Positions 17,675 through 25,928 of a DNA stretch of 64,000 bases are shown in pieces. The position numbers and the translations under genes are program-made. The DNA comes from VFJL01 sp037147395 (GTDB lineage: Bacteria > Pseudomonadota > Gammaproteobacteria > Burkholderiales > Nitrosomonadaceae): NCBI GenBank assembly GCA_037147395.1, contig JBAWVG010000002.1, positions 1 through 64,000 of the forward strand, read 5' to 3'. Below the pieces are notes generated by a model. The model worked only from the letters and a program-made list of their open reading frames with translations. It did no database searches and was not told where the DNA came from. Every line of letters begins with the position of its first letter. The first letter of the stretch is position 1.

Positions 17675-18556
17675 CTATTCAAGATTTTGCACCTGTTCAC
17701 GCATCTGTTCAATCAGCACCTTAAGCTCCATGGCAACCTTTGACACCTCTGCATCCGCAGATTTTGAACCGAGTGTATTGGCTTCACGGTTGAGCTCTTG
17801 CATCAAAAAATCGAGCCGCTTTCCGACCGGCCCACCCTTCATCAGAATTCGTTCTACTTCATCCATGTGAGTCTGCAGACGTGACAACTCCTCATCTACA
17901 TCTATTTTCCCGGCGAATAATGCAAGCTCCTGCCGAATTCGATCATCGTCGCAATTCACCATGGCCTCCCGTAACCTCAGCATGAGCTTCTCCTGAAATG
18001 CGACCAGTGATAGAGGGATGCGCGGCGCCACTTCAATCGTTAGTTGGCGCATCGTGTTCAAGCGCTCGAGCAGCAAATCCTTCAGTTTCTCCCCTTCACG
18101 TGCGCGCGCCGCCACAAAATCATCCATGGCAACGCTCAGTAACTCTAAACAGGGCTCGCGTAAGTCTTCGGCAGGCAACGTATCAACACCAAGCATACCG
18201 GGCCAGCGTAAAATATCAGCCACCCCTAAGCTGCGCGTATCAGGCAGGGCTGCCTTGACTGTATTATTCAGTTCCAACAGTCTCTTCATCAGATCGCCAT
18301 TGAGTCGCTGAAGATCTTCCGCGCCCGCAAGCCTAGAGAAACCAAGACGAAGCTCTACTTTGCCACGGCTCAAGCGGGCTGTCAGAGCCTCTCTCATCAC
18401 AGATTCTAGAGAACGGAACTCATCCGGTAGACGAAACTGGATGTCTAGATAGCGATTATTAACCGAGCGCAATTCCAAGTTGAGAGTACCGTTTGGCACC
18501 TCACGTGTCACCACTGCATAACCAGTCATGCTGTAGATCAGTGCCAACTTATCCAC
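17675..18556 (-). CDS. yicC: YicC family endoribonuclease-like protein
   Basis: YicC/YloC family protein of 293 residues. It carries IYSMTGYA near the N terminus, LELRSVNNRYLDIQFRLPDEFR, a central helical region, and the C-terminal DUF1732 signature (DVDEELSRLQTHMDEVERIL, GKRLDFLMQELNREANTLGSKS). E. coli YicC has endoribonuclease activity and promotes decay of the small RNA RyhB. The GTG start at 18556 is supported by GAGGG seven bases upstream; ATG 18529 is the alternative. Leads the cluster with gmk and is divergent from rph. Confidence 0.92.
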   Translation of the reverse strand: MDKLALIYSMTGYAVVTREVPNGTLNLELRSVNNRYLDIQFRLPDEFRSLESVMREALTARLSRGKVELRLGFSRLAGAEDLQRLNGDLMKRLLELNNTVKAALPDTRSLGVADILRWPGMLGVDTLPAEDLREPCLELLSVAMDDFVAARAREGEKLKDLLLERLNTMRQLTIEVAPRIPLSLVAFQEKLMLRLREAMVNCDDDRIRQELALFAGKIDVDEELSRLQTHMDEVERILMKGGPVGKRLDFLMQELNREANTLGSKSADAEVSKVAMELKVLIEQMREQVQNLE

Positions 18557-18688
18557 TGATAGACCCTCAATACGTTAAAATAACGAGTATGCAACAATAC
18601 CTGCTGTACCAGCGTCGATTATGCCACAACGCACGCTGAGAAAAATTCACTAAACTCATATACCTTATAGCCGAGAGATATCACAATC

Positions 18689-19408
18689 ATGCGCCCCAGC
18701 AATCGTACGCCCCTTCAGCTCCGCCCCGTTAAGATCACACGCCGCTACACCAAGCACGCCGATGGAGCGGTACTGATCGAGTGTGGCGATACCAAAGTAT
18801 TATGTACCGCCAGCGTGGACGAGAAGGTACCCCCCTTTCTCCGCGGCAAGGGGCAGGGCTGGCTTACAGCAGAGTACGGCATGCTTCCATGCTCTACCGG
18901 TGAACGGATGCAGCGCGAGGCAGCCAAGGGCAAGCAGTCTGGACGCACTATGGAGATTCAACGACTCATTGGGCGAGCGCTGCGGTCAGTAGTCGATCTG
19001 GGGAAACTAGGCGAGCGGACCATCCAGATCGATTGCGATGTGATCCAAGCTGACGGCGGCACTCGCACCGCCAGCATTACAGGCGCATACGTCGCACTGC
19101 ATGACGCAGTCGAAAGACTACTACAACGGAAATTGCTGGAGTCAACACCAATACTCGATCAAGTTGCCGCTGTCTCAGTCGGCATTTATCAAGGGGTTCC
19201 GGTGCTCGACTTAGATTATCCGGAAGACTCTTCCTGCGATACCGATATGAATGTGGTCATGACCGGTCATCTCGGTCTGGTGGAAGTGCAAGGAACCGCC
19301 GAAGGAGTCACATTTGATCGGCAAGAATTAAACGCCATGCTGGATTTGGCGCAGCAAGGGATTCAACAGCTAATCGCATTTCAAAAAGCGGCACTTGCAG
19401 AGAAATAA
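18689..19408 (+). CDS. rph: Ribonuclease PH
   Basis: Phosphorolytic 3'-exoribonuclease that trims tRNA 3' ends. 239 residues, full length, with the family motifs MRPSNRTPLQLRPVKI, GDTKVLCTASVDEKVP, GWLTAEYGMLP, RTMEIQRLIGRALRSVVD, DCDVIQADGGTRTASITGA and DLDYPEDSSCDTDMNVVMT. Divergent from yicC and followed 14 bp later by rdgB, the conserved rph-rdgB-hemW order. Confidence 0.97.
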   Translation: MRPSNRTPLQLRPVKITRRYTKHADGAVLIECGDTKVLCTASVDEKVPPFLRGKGQGWLTAEYGMLPCSTGERMQREAAKGKQSGRTMEIQRLIGRALRSVVDLGKLGERTIQIDCDVIQADGGTRTASITGAYVALHDAVERLLQRKLLESTPILDQVAAVSVGIYQGVPVLDLDYPEDSSCDTDMNVVMTGHLGLVEVQGTAEGVTFDRQELNAMLDLAQQGIQQLIAFQKAALAEK

Positions 19409-19422
19409 GCTGATCTACGGAA

Positions 19423-20019
19423 ATGAGAAAGCTCGTTATCGCCAGCAATAATCCTGGCAAGCTTCGTGAGATAGGCCATCTACTAGCACCTCTCGGTCTT
19501 GAGGTGCTGCCGCAGTCCGTATTTGATATCTCGGAAGCGGATGAACCGTATTGCACGTTCGTTGAAAATGCATTGGCCAAAGCGCGTCATGCCAGCCGCT
19601 GCTCCGGCTTACCTGCGCTGGCAGATGATTCCGGTATTTGCGTGGATGCCCTGAACGGCGAGCCTGGTATACATTCGGCGCGCTACGCGGGGGAGCCAAA
19701 GTCAGATGATCGTAATAATCAGAAACTGATCGAAGTACTAACCCATCATTCAGACCATAATGCCCATTATTATTGCGTGATGGTGCTGGTGCGCCATGCC
19801 GATGACCCACAACCGATCATCGCCGATGGCTCTTGGCATGGCCAGATCATTCCACAACCATGCGGCAGTGGTGGCTTTGGCTATGACCCCCATTTCTATC
19901 TGCCTGAACTAGGCATGACCTCGGCTGAGCTCCCTCTCGAACAAAAGAATAAAATCAGCCATCGCAGCCAGGCCTTGGTTCGGTTAGTTGAAATCATCAA
20001 ACAGGAAATGATCAAGTAA
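19423..20019 (+). CDS. rdgB: RdgB/HAM1 family non-canonical purine NTP pyrophosphatase
   Basis: Hydrolyses dITP, XTP and ITP to monophosphates, cleaning the nucleotide pool. 198 residues: VIASNNPGKLREIGHLL at 5-21, FVENALAKARHA, the substrate/metal loop ADDSGICVDALNGEPGIHSARYAG, and GFGYDPHFYLPELG with SHRSQAL. Starts 14 bp after rph; hemW follows after 47 bp. Confidence 0.96.
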   Translation: MRKLVIASNNPGKLREIGHLLAPLGLEVLPQSVFDISEADEPYCTFVENALAKARHASRCSGLPALADDSGICVDALNGEPGIHSARYAGEPKSDDRNNQKLIEVLTHHSDHNAHYYCVMVLVRHADDPQPIIADGSWHGQIIPQPCGSGGFGYDPHFYLPELGMTSAELPLEQKNKISHRSQALVRLVEIIKQEMIK

Positions 20020-20066
20020 TCGGATATACCGCATGTCGCATTTACGATCCGATTCTTAAGTCCGTT

Positions 20067-21275
20067 ATGACCTCAATCATTTCCCTCTCCTCCATCCTCG
20101 GCTCACAGGCCCCGCGCCTGACGGTTCTCCCGCCACTGAGTCTCTATATTCATCTGCCATGGTGCGTTAAAAAGTGTCCCTATTGTGATTTCAATTCACA
20201 TGAACCCCACAATGGCAATATCCCAGAGGATGACTATGTCGCAGCGCTGATCCGTGACTTAGAAAATGCATTGCCACAGATCTGGGGGCGCAAGATCGTC
20301 AGTATATTTTTTGGGGGGGGGACGCCCAGCCTCTTCAGCGCCCGCTCGATTGATACGATCTTAACCGCAGCACGCACCCTACTTCCGATGGAACATCTGC
20401 CCGAGATCACGCTCGAAGCTAATCCTGGCACAGTTGAGGCGAAAAAGTTTTCTGACTTTCGTTCTGCAGGGATCAACCGCCTCTCGCTCGGCATCCAAAG
20501 TTTCAACTCCCGGCACCTAAAAGCACTAGGCCGCATTCATGACGGCGATGAATCACATCATGCGGTGGAGATCGCCCAAAGAAATTTTGACAACGTGAAT
20601 CTCGATCTGATGTATGCCCTGCCTGAACAGACGCTGGCGGAATCCCTTGAGGATATCCAGCATGCATGCATGCTGGGTGTGTCACATATTTCCGCCTACC
20701 ACCTCACGCTGGAGCCCAATACCCTATTCCATCGTTATCCACCATCATTACCTGATGATGATCTGGCGGCAGAGATGCAGATAATGATCGAACAAACCTT
20801 AGCGAGCAGGGGGTACACCAATTACGAGACTTCAGCATTCTCTCAACCGGCGCTCGAGTCACGTCATAATCTTAATTACTGGCTGTTCGGTGATTATCTT
20901 GGTATCGGTGCAGGCGCCCATAGCAAAATCAGTTTTGCTGACAAAATCGTGCGTCAGATGCGTTATAAACAACCCAAAGAGTATCTTGCCCAGTCGGCAT
21001 TGGATACACCGCTACAAGATCAACACGAGGTGGGGAGAGATGAGCGCGGCTTCGAGTTTATGATGAATGCGCTACGCCTCACCGCAGGCTTTGTCAGCGA
21101 AATGTTCCAGCAGCGGACCGGCCTACCAATCACCGCGATTCAACAACAACTCAATGAAGCCGAGCAGCGTGGATTAATCGTGCGTGATCACCTCCGCGTC
21201 ACCCCCACGCCTGTGGGACGCCGTTTTCTCAATGATTTGCTGCAGATTTTCCTACCCGATAAGAAGCAGCTATAA
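20067..21275 (+). CDS. hemW: Radical SAM heme chaperone HemW
   Basis: HemN-like radical SAM protein of 402 residues that transfers heme rather than decarboxylating coproporphyrinogen. The cluster motif is LYIHLPWCVKKCPYCDFNSH (CxxxCxxC), followed by IFFGGGTPSLFS, LEANPGT, RLSLGIQSFN, and the C-terminal HemN domain with NYWLFGDYLGIGAGAHS. It lacks the extended N-terminal segment of true HemN. The FFGGG codons are written as T6G9, a slippage-prone tract (20307-20321). Last gene of the rph-rdgB-hemW unit, convergent with trmB. Confidence 0.94.
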   Translation: MTSIISLSSILGSQAPRLTVLPPLSLYIHLPWCVKKCPYCDFNSHEPHNGNIPEDDYVAALIRDLENALPQIWGRKIVSIFFGGGTPSLFSARSIDTILTAARTLLPMEHLPEITLEANPGTVEAKKFSDFRSAGINRLSLGIQSFNSRHLKALGRIHDGDESHHAVEIAQRNFDNVNLDLMYALPEQTLAESLEDIQHACMLGVSHISAYHLTLEPNTLFHRYPPSLPDDDLAAEMQIMIEQTLASRGYTNYETSAFSQPALESRHNLNYWLFGDYLGIGAGAHSKISFADKIVRQMRYKQPKEYLAQSALDTPLQDQHEVGRDERGFEFMMNALRLTAGFVSEMFQQRTGLPITAIQQQLNEAEQRGLIVRDHLRVTPTPVGRRFLNDLLQIFLPDKKQL

Positions 21276-21328
21276 ACTGGTCAGCCTCAATTCTGGCCCC
21301 TATTTCATAGGGTAGGGCAGAGTAAGAA

Positions 21329-22000
21329 TCACTTTTTCTGGAATACCAGATCCCACACCCCATGCCCTAACTTCAATCCTCTCTGCTCGAACTTAGTCAA
21401 GGGCCGGTATGCGGGACAAGGCGCATAATCTGTCACCGTATTAATAAGTTGCGGCTCACTACTCAGCACTTGCAGAATCTGCTGAGCATATTCCTCCCAA
21501 TCCGTAGCTGCGTGCAGATATCCGCCATGCTTTAACCGTTCGCTCAGCAGCGTAATGAATTGAGACTGAATTAGACGTCTCTTATGGTGGCGTGCTTTAG
21601 GCCAGGGATCTGGGAAAAAAATGTGCGTTCCGGACAGGCACTCGGGTGGCAGCATGCGCTGCAATACTTCAACCGCATCATGTTGAATGATGCGCAAATT
21701 GGTCAGGCCCGTCTCACCGATCTGCTTCAACAAACTTCCAACGCCCGGTGTGTGTACATCAATAGCAAGGTAATCATTCTGCGGATGCATCTTGGCGATG
21801 GCGATAGTCGTCTCTCCCATGCCAAAACCGATCTCAAGAAATTTGGGTGAGCTCCTACCAAAAATCTGGTCAAGGTCGATCAGATTACCTACAAATGGAA
21901 TGCCATACTGTGACAGCAAGATCTCATACGCATGTCGCTGCGCGTTCGACATCCGCCCCTGTCGAAGAACAAAACTGCGGATAGGACGGTGTTCTGGCAT
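21329..22000 (-). CDS. trmB: tRNA (guanine-N7-)-methyltransferase TrmB
   Basis: SAM-dependent m7G46 methylation of tRNA. 223 residues with the SAM-binding FLEIGFGMGETTIAIAK at about 53-69, IDVHTPGVGSLL, the family signature FFPDPWPKARHHKRRL, ATDWEEYA, and the C-terminal TKFEQRGLKLGHGVWDL. ATG 21998-22000. Downstream of thiG by 33 bp; thiS-thiG-trmB is a common arrangement in betaproteobacteria with no known functional reason. Confidence 0.96.
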   Translation of the reverse strand: MPEHRPIRSFVLRQGRMSNAQRHAYEILLSQYGIPFVGNLIDLDQIFGRSSPKFLEIGFGMGETTIAIAKMHPQNDYLAIDVHTPGVGSLLKQIGETGLTNLRIIQHDAVEVLQRMLPPECLSGTHIFFPDPWPKARHHKRRLIQSQFITLLSERLKHGGYLHAATDWEEYAQQILQVLSSEPQLINTVTDYAPCPAYRPLTKFEQRGLKLGHGVWDLVFQKK

Positions 22001-22033
22001 GCGGGAGGGGTGATGCTGTGCGGCAGCCTAAAA

Positions 22034-22837
22034 TCAGGCCGCTCGATCTTTGCTACTACTGCTGATGACGCCAGTGACGGGTGAACTCGGGCTCGCACTA
22101 TAGAGCTTCTTCGTCATCCGACCGGCCAGATAGGCCTCTCGCCCAGCCTCCACCGCTTTTCTCATGGCAGAAGCCATCAGTACCGGCTTTTGAGCGGCAG
22201 CAATGGCCGTGTTCATCAGCACTCCATCGCAACCAAGCTCCATGGCAATGGCCGCATCCGAAGCCGTACCCACACCCGCATCCACGATCACCGGTACCTT
22301 AGCATTGTCGATGATGATCTGTAGATTCCATGGATTCAGAATACCCATGCCTGAGCCAATCAGCGAGGCCAGCGGCATCACGGCAACGCAGCCGATCTCT
22401 TCCAGTTGCCGAGCCAGGATCGGATCATCAGAAGTGTAAACCATCACCTGGAAATCTTCCTTCACCAGGATTTCAGCAGCCTTAAGGGTCTCAACCATGT
22501 TCGGGAAGAGTGTCTTCGGATCCCCGAGCACTTCCAACTTCACTAGGCTATGACCATCGAGTAATTCACGCGCAAGCCTTAACGTACGGACCGCATCATC
22601 AACTGTATAGCAGCCGGCGGTGTTAGGCAGTAATGTGTATTCAGAAGGGGGCAGTATATCCAACAGGTTAGGCTCACCCGGATTCTGACCGATATTGGTG
22701 CGGCGGATTGCTACGGTAATGATTTGTGCCCCACTCGCGTCAATCGATTCACGCGTTTCGGCAAAGTCTTTGTATTTTCCGGTACCGACTAGCAGTCGAG
22801 AGGAATAAGTCTTACCGGCGATAATCAGGTTATCCAT
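22034..22837 (-). CDS. thiG: Thiazole synthase ThiG
   Basis: Forms the thiazole phosphate of thiamine from 1-deoxyxylulose 5-phosphate, dehydroglycine and ThiS-thiocarboxylate. 267-residue TIM barrel: SRLLVGTGKYKDF near 13-25, VAIRRTNIG, LPNTAGCYTVDDAVRTLRLARE, VKLEVLGDP with the Schiff-base lysine, MPLASLIGSGMGI and PVIVDAGVGTASDAAIAMELGCDGVLMNTAI. Follows thiS by 29 bp. Confidence 0.97.
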   Translation of the reverse strand: MDNLIIAGKTYSSRLLVGTGKYKDFAETRESIDASGAQIITVAIRRTNIGQNPGEPNLLDILPPSEYTLLPNTAGCYTVDDAVRTLRLARELLDGHSLVKLEVLGDPKTLFPNMVETLKAAEILVKEDFQVMVYTSDDPILARQLEEIGCVAVMPLASLIGSGMGILNPWNLQIIIDNAKVPVIVDAGVGTASDAAIAMELGCDGVLMNTAIAAAQKPVLMASAMRKAVEAGREAYLAGRMTKKLYSASPSSPVTGVISSSSKDRAA

Positions 22838-22866
22838 GGAATCCTAGATTTGTTACTGAGAGAAAT

Positions 22867-23070
22867 CTAACCACCACCCACTGCCACCACGATCTCCAGT
22901 CGGTCGCCATCTGCCAGCATCTGCTCTCCAAATTGACTGCGGGGAACAATTTCGCCATTGCGTTCAACCGCAATTCGCTTACCCTGCAAGTTCATATAAT
23001 CAAGCAACTGCAGGATATTTGACGTGGTATCAAAACGTTGCGGCTGACCGTTAAGTGTCACTTGGATCAT
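22867..23070 (-). CDS. thiS: Sulfur carrier protein ThiS
   Basis: Ubiquitin-like sulfur donor for ThiG. From ATG 23068-23070 it has 67 residues beginning MIQVTLNGQPQRF, with the family-typical LLDYMNLQGKRIAVERNGEIVPRS broken over the middle and a C-terminal VAVGGG, giving the Gly-Gly tail that is thiocarboxylated. An in-frame ATG at 23103 would add 11 residues; neither start has a strong Shine-Dalgarno sequence. The promoter at 23133-23161 suits either. Confidence 0.92.
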   Translation of the reverse strand: MIQVTLNGQPQRFDTTSNILQLLDYMNLQGKRIAVERNGEIVPRSQFGEQMLADGDRLEIVVAVGGG

Positions 23071-23132
23071 TAACGCGTTGGGACTCGTGTTAGTTTTCAG
23101 CATCTGTACAATTTAAGTACACAGAATTAAGG

Positions 23133-23161
23133 ATTTTACTTGCGTTACCAGTATTACTCAA
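23133..23161 (-). promoter_or_regulatory. Promoter of thiS-thiG(-trmB), mirror of the tRNA-Gly promoter
   Basis: On the minus strand: -35 TTGAGT (23156-23161), 17-bp spacer, -10 TAAAAT (23133-23138). The spacer shares AAT and TAACGCAAG with the tRNA-Gly promoter. No thi-box (TPP) riboswitch core is visible between it and thiS. Confidence 0.55.
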
Positions 23162-23288
23162 TGACAGTATTGGAGACAATCGATAATCCGAACATATAAA
23201 AAACTAACCTCACCGTCACACATGAAATTAGAAAAATATTTACAAACACTATTATATTTCTTGCTAGCTGGAGTCAATCTGCAAACGA

Positions 23289-23317
23289 TTGAGTAATCCC
23301 TCTAACGCAAGTAGAAT
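23289..23317 (+). promoter_or_regulatory. Promoter of tRNA-Gly
   Basis: -35 TTGAGT (23289-23294), 17-bp spacer, -10 TAGAAT (23312-23317). The tRNA starts 11 bp after the -10, so the transcript would begin close to the mature 5' end. Confidence 0.65.
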
Positions 23318-23327
23318 CGGGACAATT

Positions 23328-23401
23328 GCGGGTGTAGCTCAATGGCAGAGCAGAAGCTTCCCAAGCTTACGACGAGGGTTCGATTCCCTTCACCCGCTCC
23401 A
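23328..23401 (+). tRNA. tRNA-Gly (anticodon CCC)
   Basis: A 74-nt cloverleaf: acceptor stem GCGGGTG/CACCCGC, D-stem GCTC/GAGC, anticodon loop TTCCCAA (anticodon CCC), T-arm with GAGGGTTCGATTCCCTT, discriminator T and encoded CCA. The top pair of the anticodon stem (27-43) is a G/A mismatch. Decodes GGG. It is preceded by a good promoter; mutY starts 26 bp downstream. Confidence 0.95.
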
Positions 23402-23427
23402 TTCCTATTCCGTTCAACACACTACGT

Positions 23428-24489
23428 GTGAAATTTGCTACTCACCTAATCCGCTGGCAACACCTCCACGGACGTCACCAACTCCCCTGGCAGAACACGC
23501 AAGATCCATACGCCATTTGGCTATCCGAGATCATGCTTCAACAGACCCAAGTGGCCACGGTTGTACCTTATTACCTGCGATTCTTGCAACAATTTCCCGA
23601 CATCAACAGCCTCGCATTAGCACCGCTAGACGCTGTTCTCTCGCTATGGAGCGGTCTCGGTTATTATGCCCGAGGAAGGAATCTGCATCGAGCTGCACAG
23701 ATGATCGTTGAACAATACAACGGTATATTCCCACGCGACCTTAAGCTCATTCAACAACTCCCAGGCGTTGGCCGCTCCACCGCCTCCGCCATCGCCGTGT
23801 TCGCTTATGGTGAGGAGTGTGCGATTCTTGATGGGAACGTCAAACGCGTGTTTACACGCTACTTTGGTATCGATGGCTACCCCGGGGGGAAGGATACTGA
23901 GACTCTTCTATGGCGGAAAGCAGAAGAACTGACCCCCAAAAAAAGCAGTGTAGGCCAGATCCAGACTTACACTCAATCGCTGATGGATCTCGGTGCTACC
24001 ATCTGCACCCGGAGAAAACCCCAGTGCTCAGTCTGTCCACTCCGGGCCGACTGTGTTGCTCTCAGAGAGAATCGTGTCGACAAACTGCCCGCCGCTAGGC
24101 CACATAAGCTATCACCGCAGAAAGAAATTGTGATGCTGATGATGCTACAACAAGACGAGATCTTGCTTCAAAAACGCCCCCTCACCGGTATCTGGGGCGG
24201 GTTGTGGTGTCCGCCCGAAATGTCCCTCACCGAAGATACGGATGCCTATTGCCTGCAACAGTTCAGTCTTAAGGTACGAGTAATGGCAGAACTGCCACCT
24301 TTAGATCATAGCTTTACTCATTTCAAATTGCGTATTTATCCCCGCCCGCTGCGCGTCATTTCACCTATCTCCGTTAACCATAATTATGGATTAATTCGCT
24401 TTTCATTTGATGATGCACTGGACGCGGCCATTCCCACACCGGTGCGACGACTCCTGCTGCTGATGGCCAATAAAAAGGAGACTGCTTAG
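23428..24489 (+). CDS. mutY: A/G-specific adenine glycosylase MutY
   Basis: Removes adenine mispaired with 8-oxoguanine. 353 residues: SEIMLQQTQVATV with the catalytic Glu near 34, helix-hairpin-helix LPGVGRSTASAIAVFAYGE, LDGNVKRV with the catalytic Asp, the 4Fe-4S ligands CTRRKPQCSVCPLRADC, and a C-terminal NUDIX-like 8-oxoG recognition domain (LQKRPLTGIWGGLWCPPE; LDHSFTHFKLRIYP). The start is GTG 23428; the protein begins as expected for the family. Confidence 0.96.
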   Translation: MKFATHLIRWQHLHGRHQLPWQNTQDPYAIWLSEIMLQQTQVATVVPYYLRFLQQFPDINSLALAPLDAVLSLWSGLGYYARGRNLHRAAQMIVEQYNGIFPRDLKLIQQLPGVGRSTASAIAVFAYGEECAILDGNVKRVFTRYFGIDGYPGGKDTETLLWRKAEELTPKKSSVGQIQTYTQSLMDLGATICTRRKPQCSVCPLRADCVALRENRVDKLPAARPHKLSPQKEIVMLMMLQQDEILLQKRPLTGIWGGLWCPPEMSLTEDTDAYCLQQFSLKVRVMAELPPLDHSFTHFKLRIYPRPLRVISPISVNHNYGLIRFSFDDALDAAIPTPVRRLLLLMANKKETA

Positions 24490-24545
24490 GTTCTCTATCT
24501 TGAAACCTCGTTGCCATCTTAGACTAGATTCTTGATTGAGAGTGG

Positions 24546-25205
24546 ATGGCCAACAATATCCCTGTTATCCTCATAAAAATGAAAGACTGGCAAGAATGGA
24601 GAAAACTTAAACGCGCTGAATTGATGCGGTACAGGGAATCAATCACAGCAGAAGACCATCGCACTTGGAGTGGTGTTATCACCACTACGCTTGAACAATC
24701 CTTCCCGCAGCTACAGAGAAGCATTGTGGGATTTTGTTGGCCCTACCGTGGAGAGTGTGACCCGCGGCCTGCGATGAATTTCCTGCACGCAATGGGAGCA
24801 ACACTCGCACTACCTGAAATCTCGGGTGATGATGGGTTACTCCAATTTCGGAAATGGTGGCCAGAAGCCCCCATGAGAATGGGGGCTTATGCCATCCCCG
24901 TTCCAGACAATACCGAGCTGTTGACAGTCGATGCAATCATCATTCCTCTGGTTGGCTTCGACCAACAGGGGTATCGGCTCGGTTATGGGGGAGGATACTT
25001 CGACCGCATGCTGGCAACTGCAGCTCCACGGCCCTTAACTATTGGCATCGCATTTGAGAACTTGAAACTAGACAGCGTACATCCACAGCCACACGATATT
25101 GCGATGAATTTTATTGTGACCGAGGCGAGAATCTACCAAGTAACTGATCTTGGACTCGTTGCAATTTCCAGCGACGAATGTGCAGCGGAGCATCCCCTGA
25201 AGTAG
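24546..25205 (+). CDS. 5-formyltetrahydrofolate cyclo-ligase
   Basis: ATP-dependent conversion of 5-formyl-THF to methenyl-THF (YgfA/FAU1 family). 219 residues: WRKLKRAELMRYR near the N terminus, VGFCWPYRGECDPRP, ALPEISGDDGLLQFRKW, and the signature IIPLVGFDQQGYRLGYGGGYFDR. In gammaproteobacteria the gene sits next to 6S RNA; here only 56 bp separate it from mutY, so no such RNA is upstream. Its stop faces the ubiX stop six bases away. ATG 24579 is an alternative shorter start. Confidence 0.92.
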   Translation: MANNIPVILIKMKDWQEWRKLKRAELMRYRESITAEDHRTWSGVITTTLEQSFPQLQRSIVGFCWPYRGECDPRPAMNFLHAMGATLALPEISGDDGLLQFRKWWPEAPMRMGAYAIPVPDNTELLTVDAIIIPLVGFDQQGYRLGYGGGYFDRMLATAAPRPLTIGIAFENLKLDSVHPQPHDIAMNFIVTEARIYQVTDLGLVAISSDECAAEHPLK

Positions 25206-25211
25206 GCAAGA

Positions 25212-25823
25212 CTACTCTTCACCCCAGCGTGGCATCAGCGTATGAGGGATGCCTAAATGATCGAGGGTGCGGGCCACGATAAAATCTACTACTTCCTGCA
25301 CTGTCTCTGGATGATGATAAAACCCCGGATTGGCTGGCAGAATGACTGCACCACTGCGTGCAAGCTTCAGCATATTTTCTAAATGGATCACCGAGAATGG
25401 TGTCTCGCGCGGCACCAGAATGAGCTTGCGATTCTCTTTCAGCATCACGTCCGCCGCACGCTCGATCAAATTCTGACTCAATCCTGCAGCAATAGCAGCC
25501 ATCGTCCCCATCGTGCAAGGGCAGACCACCATGGCATCTGCGGGGTTCGATCCGGAGGCCACTGGTGCAAACCATTCCTCGCGTCCGAATACTCGGAGCT
25601 GCCCTTCAGTCGCATTGAATCGTTGGCTGAACAACTGCTCCACTTCCTTTGCACGCGACGGCAATGCCAACTTCATTTCCTGCTGTGCAACGATCTGCGC
25701 CACTTGAGAGTACAAAAGATAGACGCGGTTCCCGCTTTTCAGCAACATCTCCAGTAAGCGGATGCCATACGGCATTCCCGAAGCACCGGTGTATGCCAGT
25801 GTAATAGTCAGCGGTGAATTCAT
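25212..25823 (-). CDS. ubiX: Flavin prenyltransferase UbiX
   Basis: Makes prenylated FMN, the cofactor of the UbiD decarboxylase in ubiquinone synthesis. 203 residues from ATG 25821-25823: LAYTGASGMPYGIRLLEML at about 8-26, PVASGSNPADAMVVCPCTMGTMAAIAAGLSQ split over the FMN site, RKLILVPRETPFS and the C-terminal ILPANPGFYHHPETVQEVV. A TTG at 25859 would add 12 residues. ubiD is not in the window. Confidence 0.95.
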   Translation of the reverse strand: MNSPLTITLAYTGASGMPYGIRLLEMLLKSGNRVYLLYSQVAQIVAQQEMKLALPSRAKEVEQLFSQRFNATEGQLRVFGREEWFAPVASGSNPADAMVVCPCTMGTMAAIAAGLSQNLIERAADVMLKENRKLILVPRETPFSVIHLENMLKLARSGAVILPANPGFYHHPETVQEVVDFIVARTLDHLGIPHTLMPRWGEE

Positions 25824-25928
25824 GGTCGCTCTATTGGGTTCGTATTGATACGGCGTCAAGTTAACTATTAATGTAACACTGGCACGATATCCATGCCCTG
25901 TTTACATTCATTTCACAGTGTAATCTCC

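Larger units (their letters stand above)
23132..23318. repeat. Pair of 31-bp inverted repeats (23132-23162 and 23288-23318) around an AT-rich core
   Basis: The reverse complement of the left arm matches the right arm at 26 of 31 positions without gaps: ATTGAGTAAT and TAACGCAAGTA are identical, with a differing 5-bp centre. Each arm is also a complete promoter pointing outward. The 125 bp between them is AT-rich and holds no ORF. Either duplicated divergent promoters or a short inverted-repeat (MITE-like) element; no target-site duplication is evident. Confidence 0.65.

Noticed and set aside
21298..21312. Terminator between hemW and trmB (CCCTAT-TTC-ATAGGG)
   Set aside because: No T-run on either strand follows the short stem.
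23071..23327. TPP riboswitch upstream of thiS
   Set aside because: No thi-box core (CTGAGA / GGATAATGCCAGCG-like) on the minus strand; the region instead holds the mirrored promoters and AT-rich DNA.
24490..24545. 6S RNA next to the 5-formyl-THF cyclo-ligase gene
   Set aside because: The 56-bp gap is far too short for a ~180-nt RNA.
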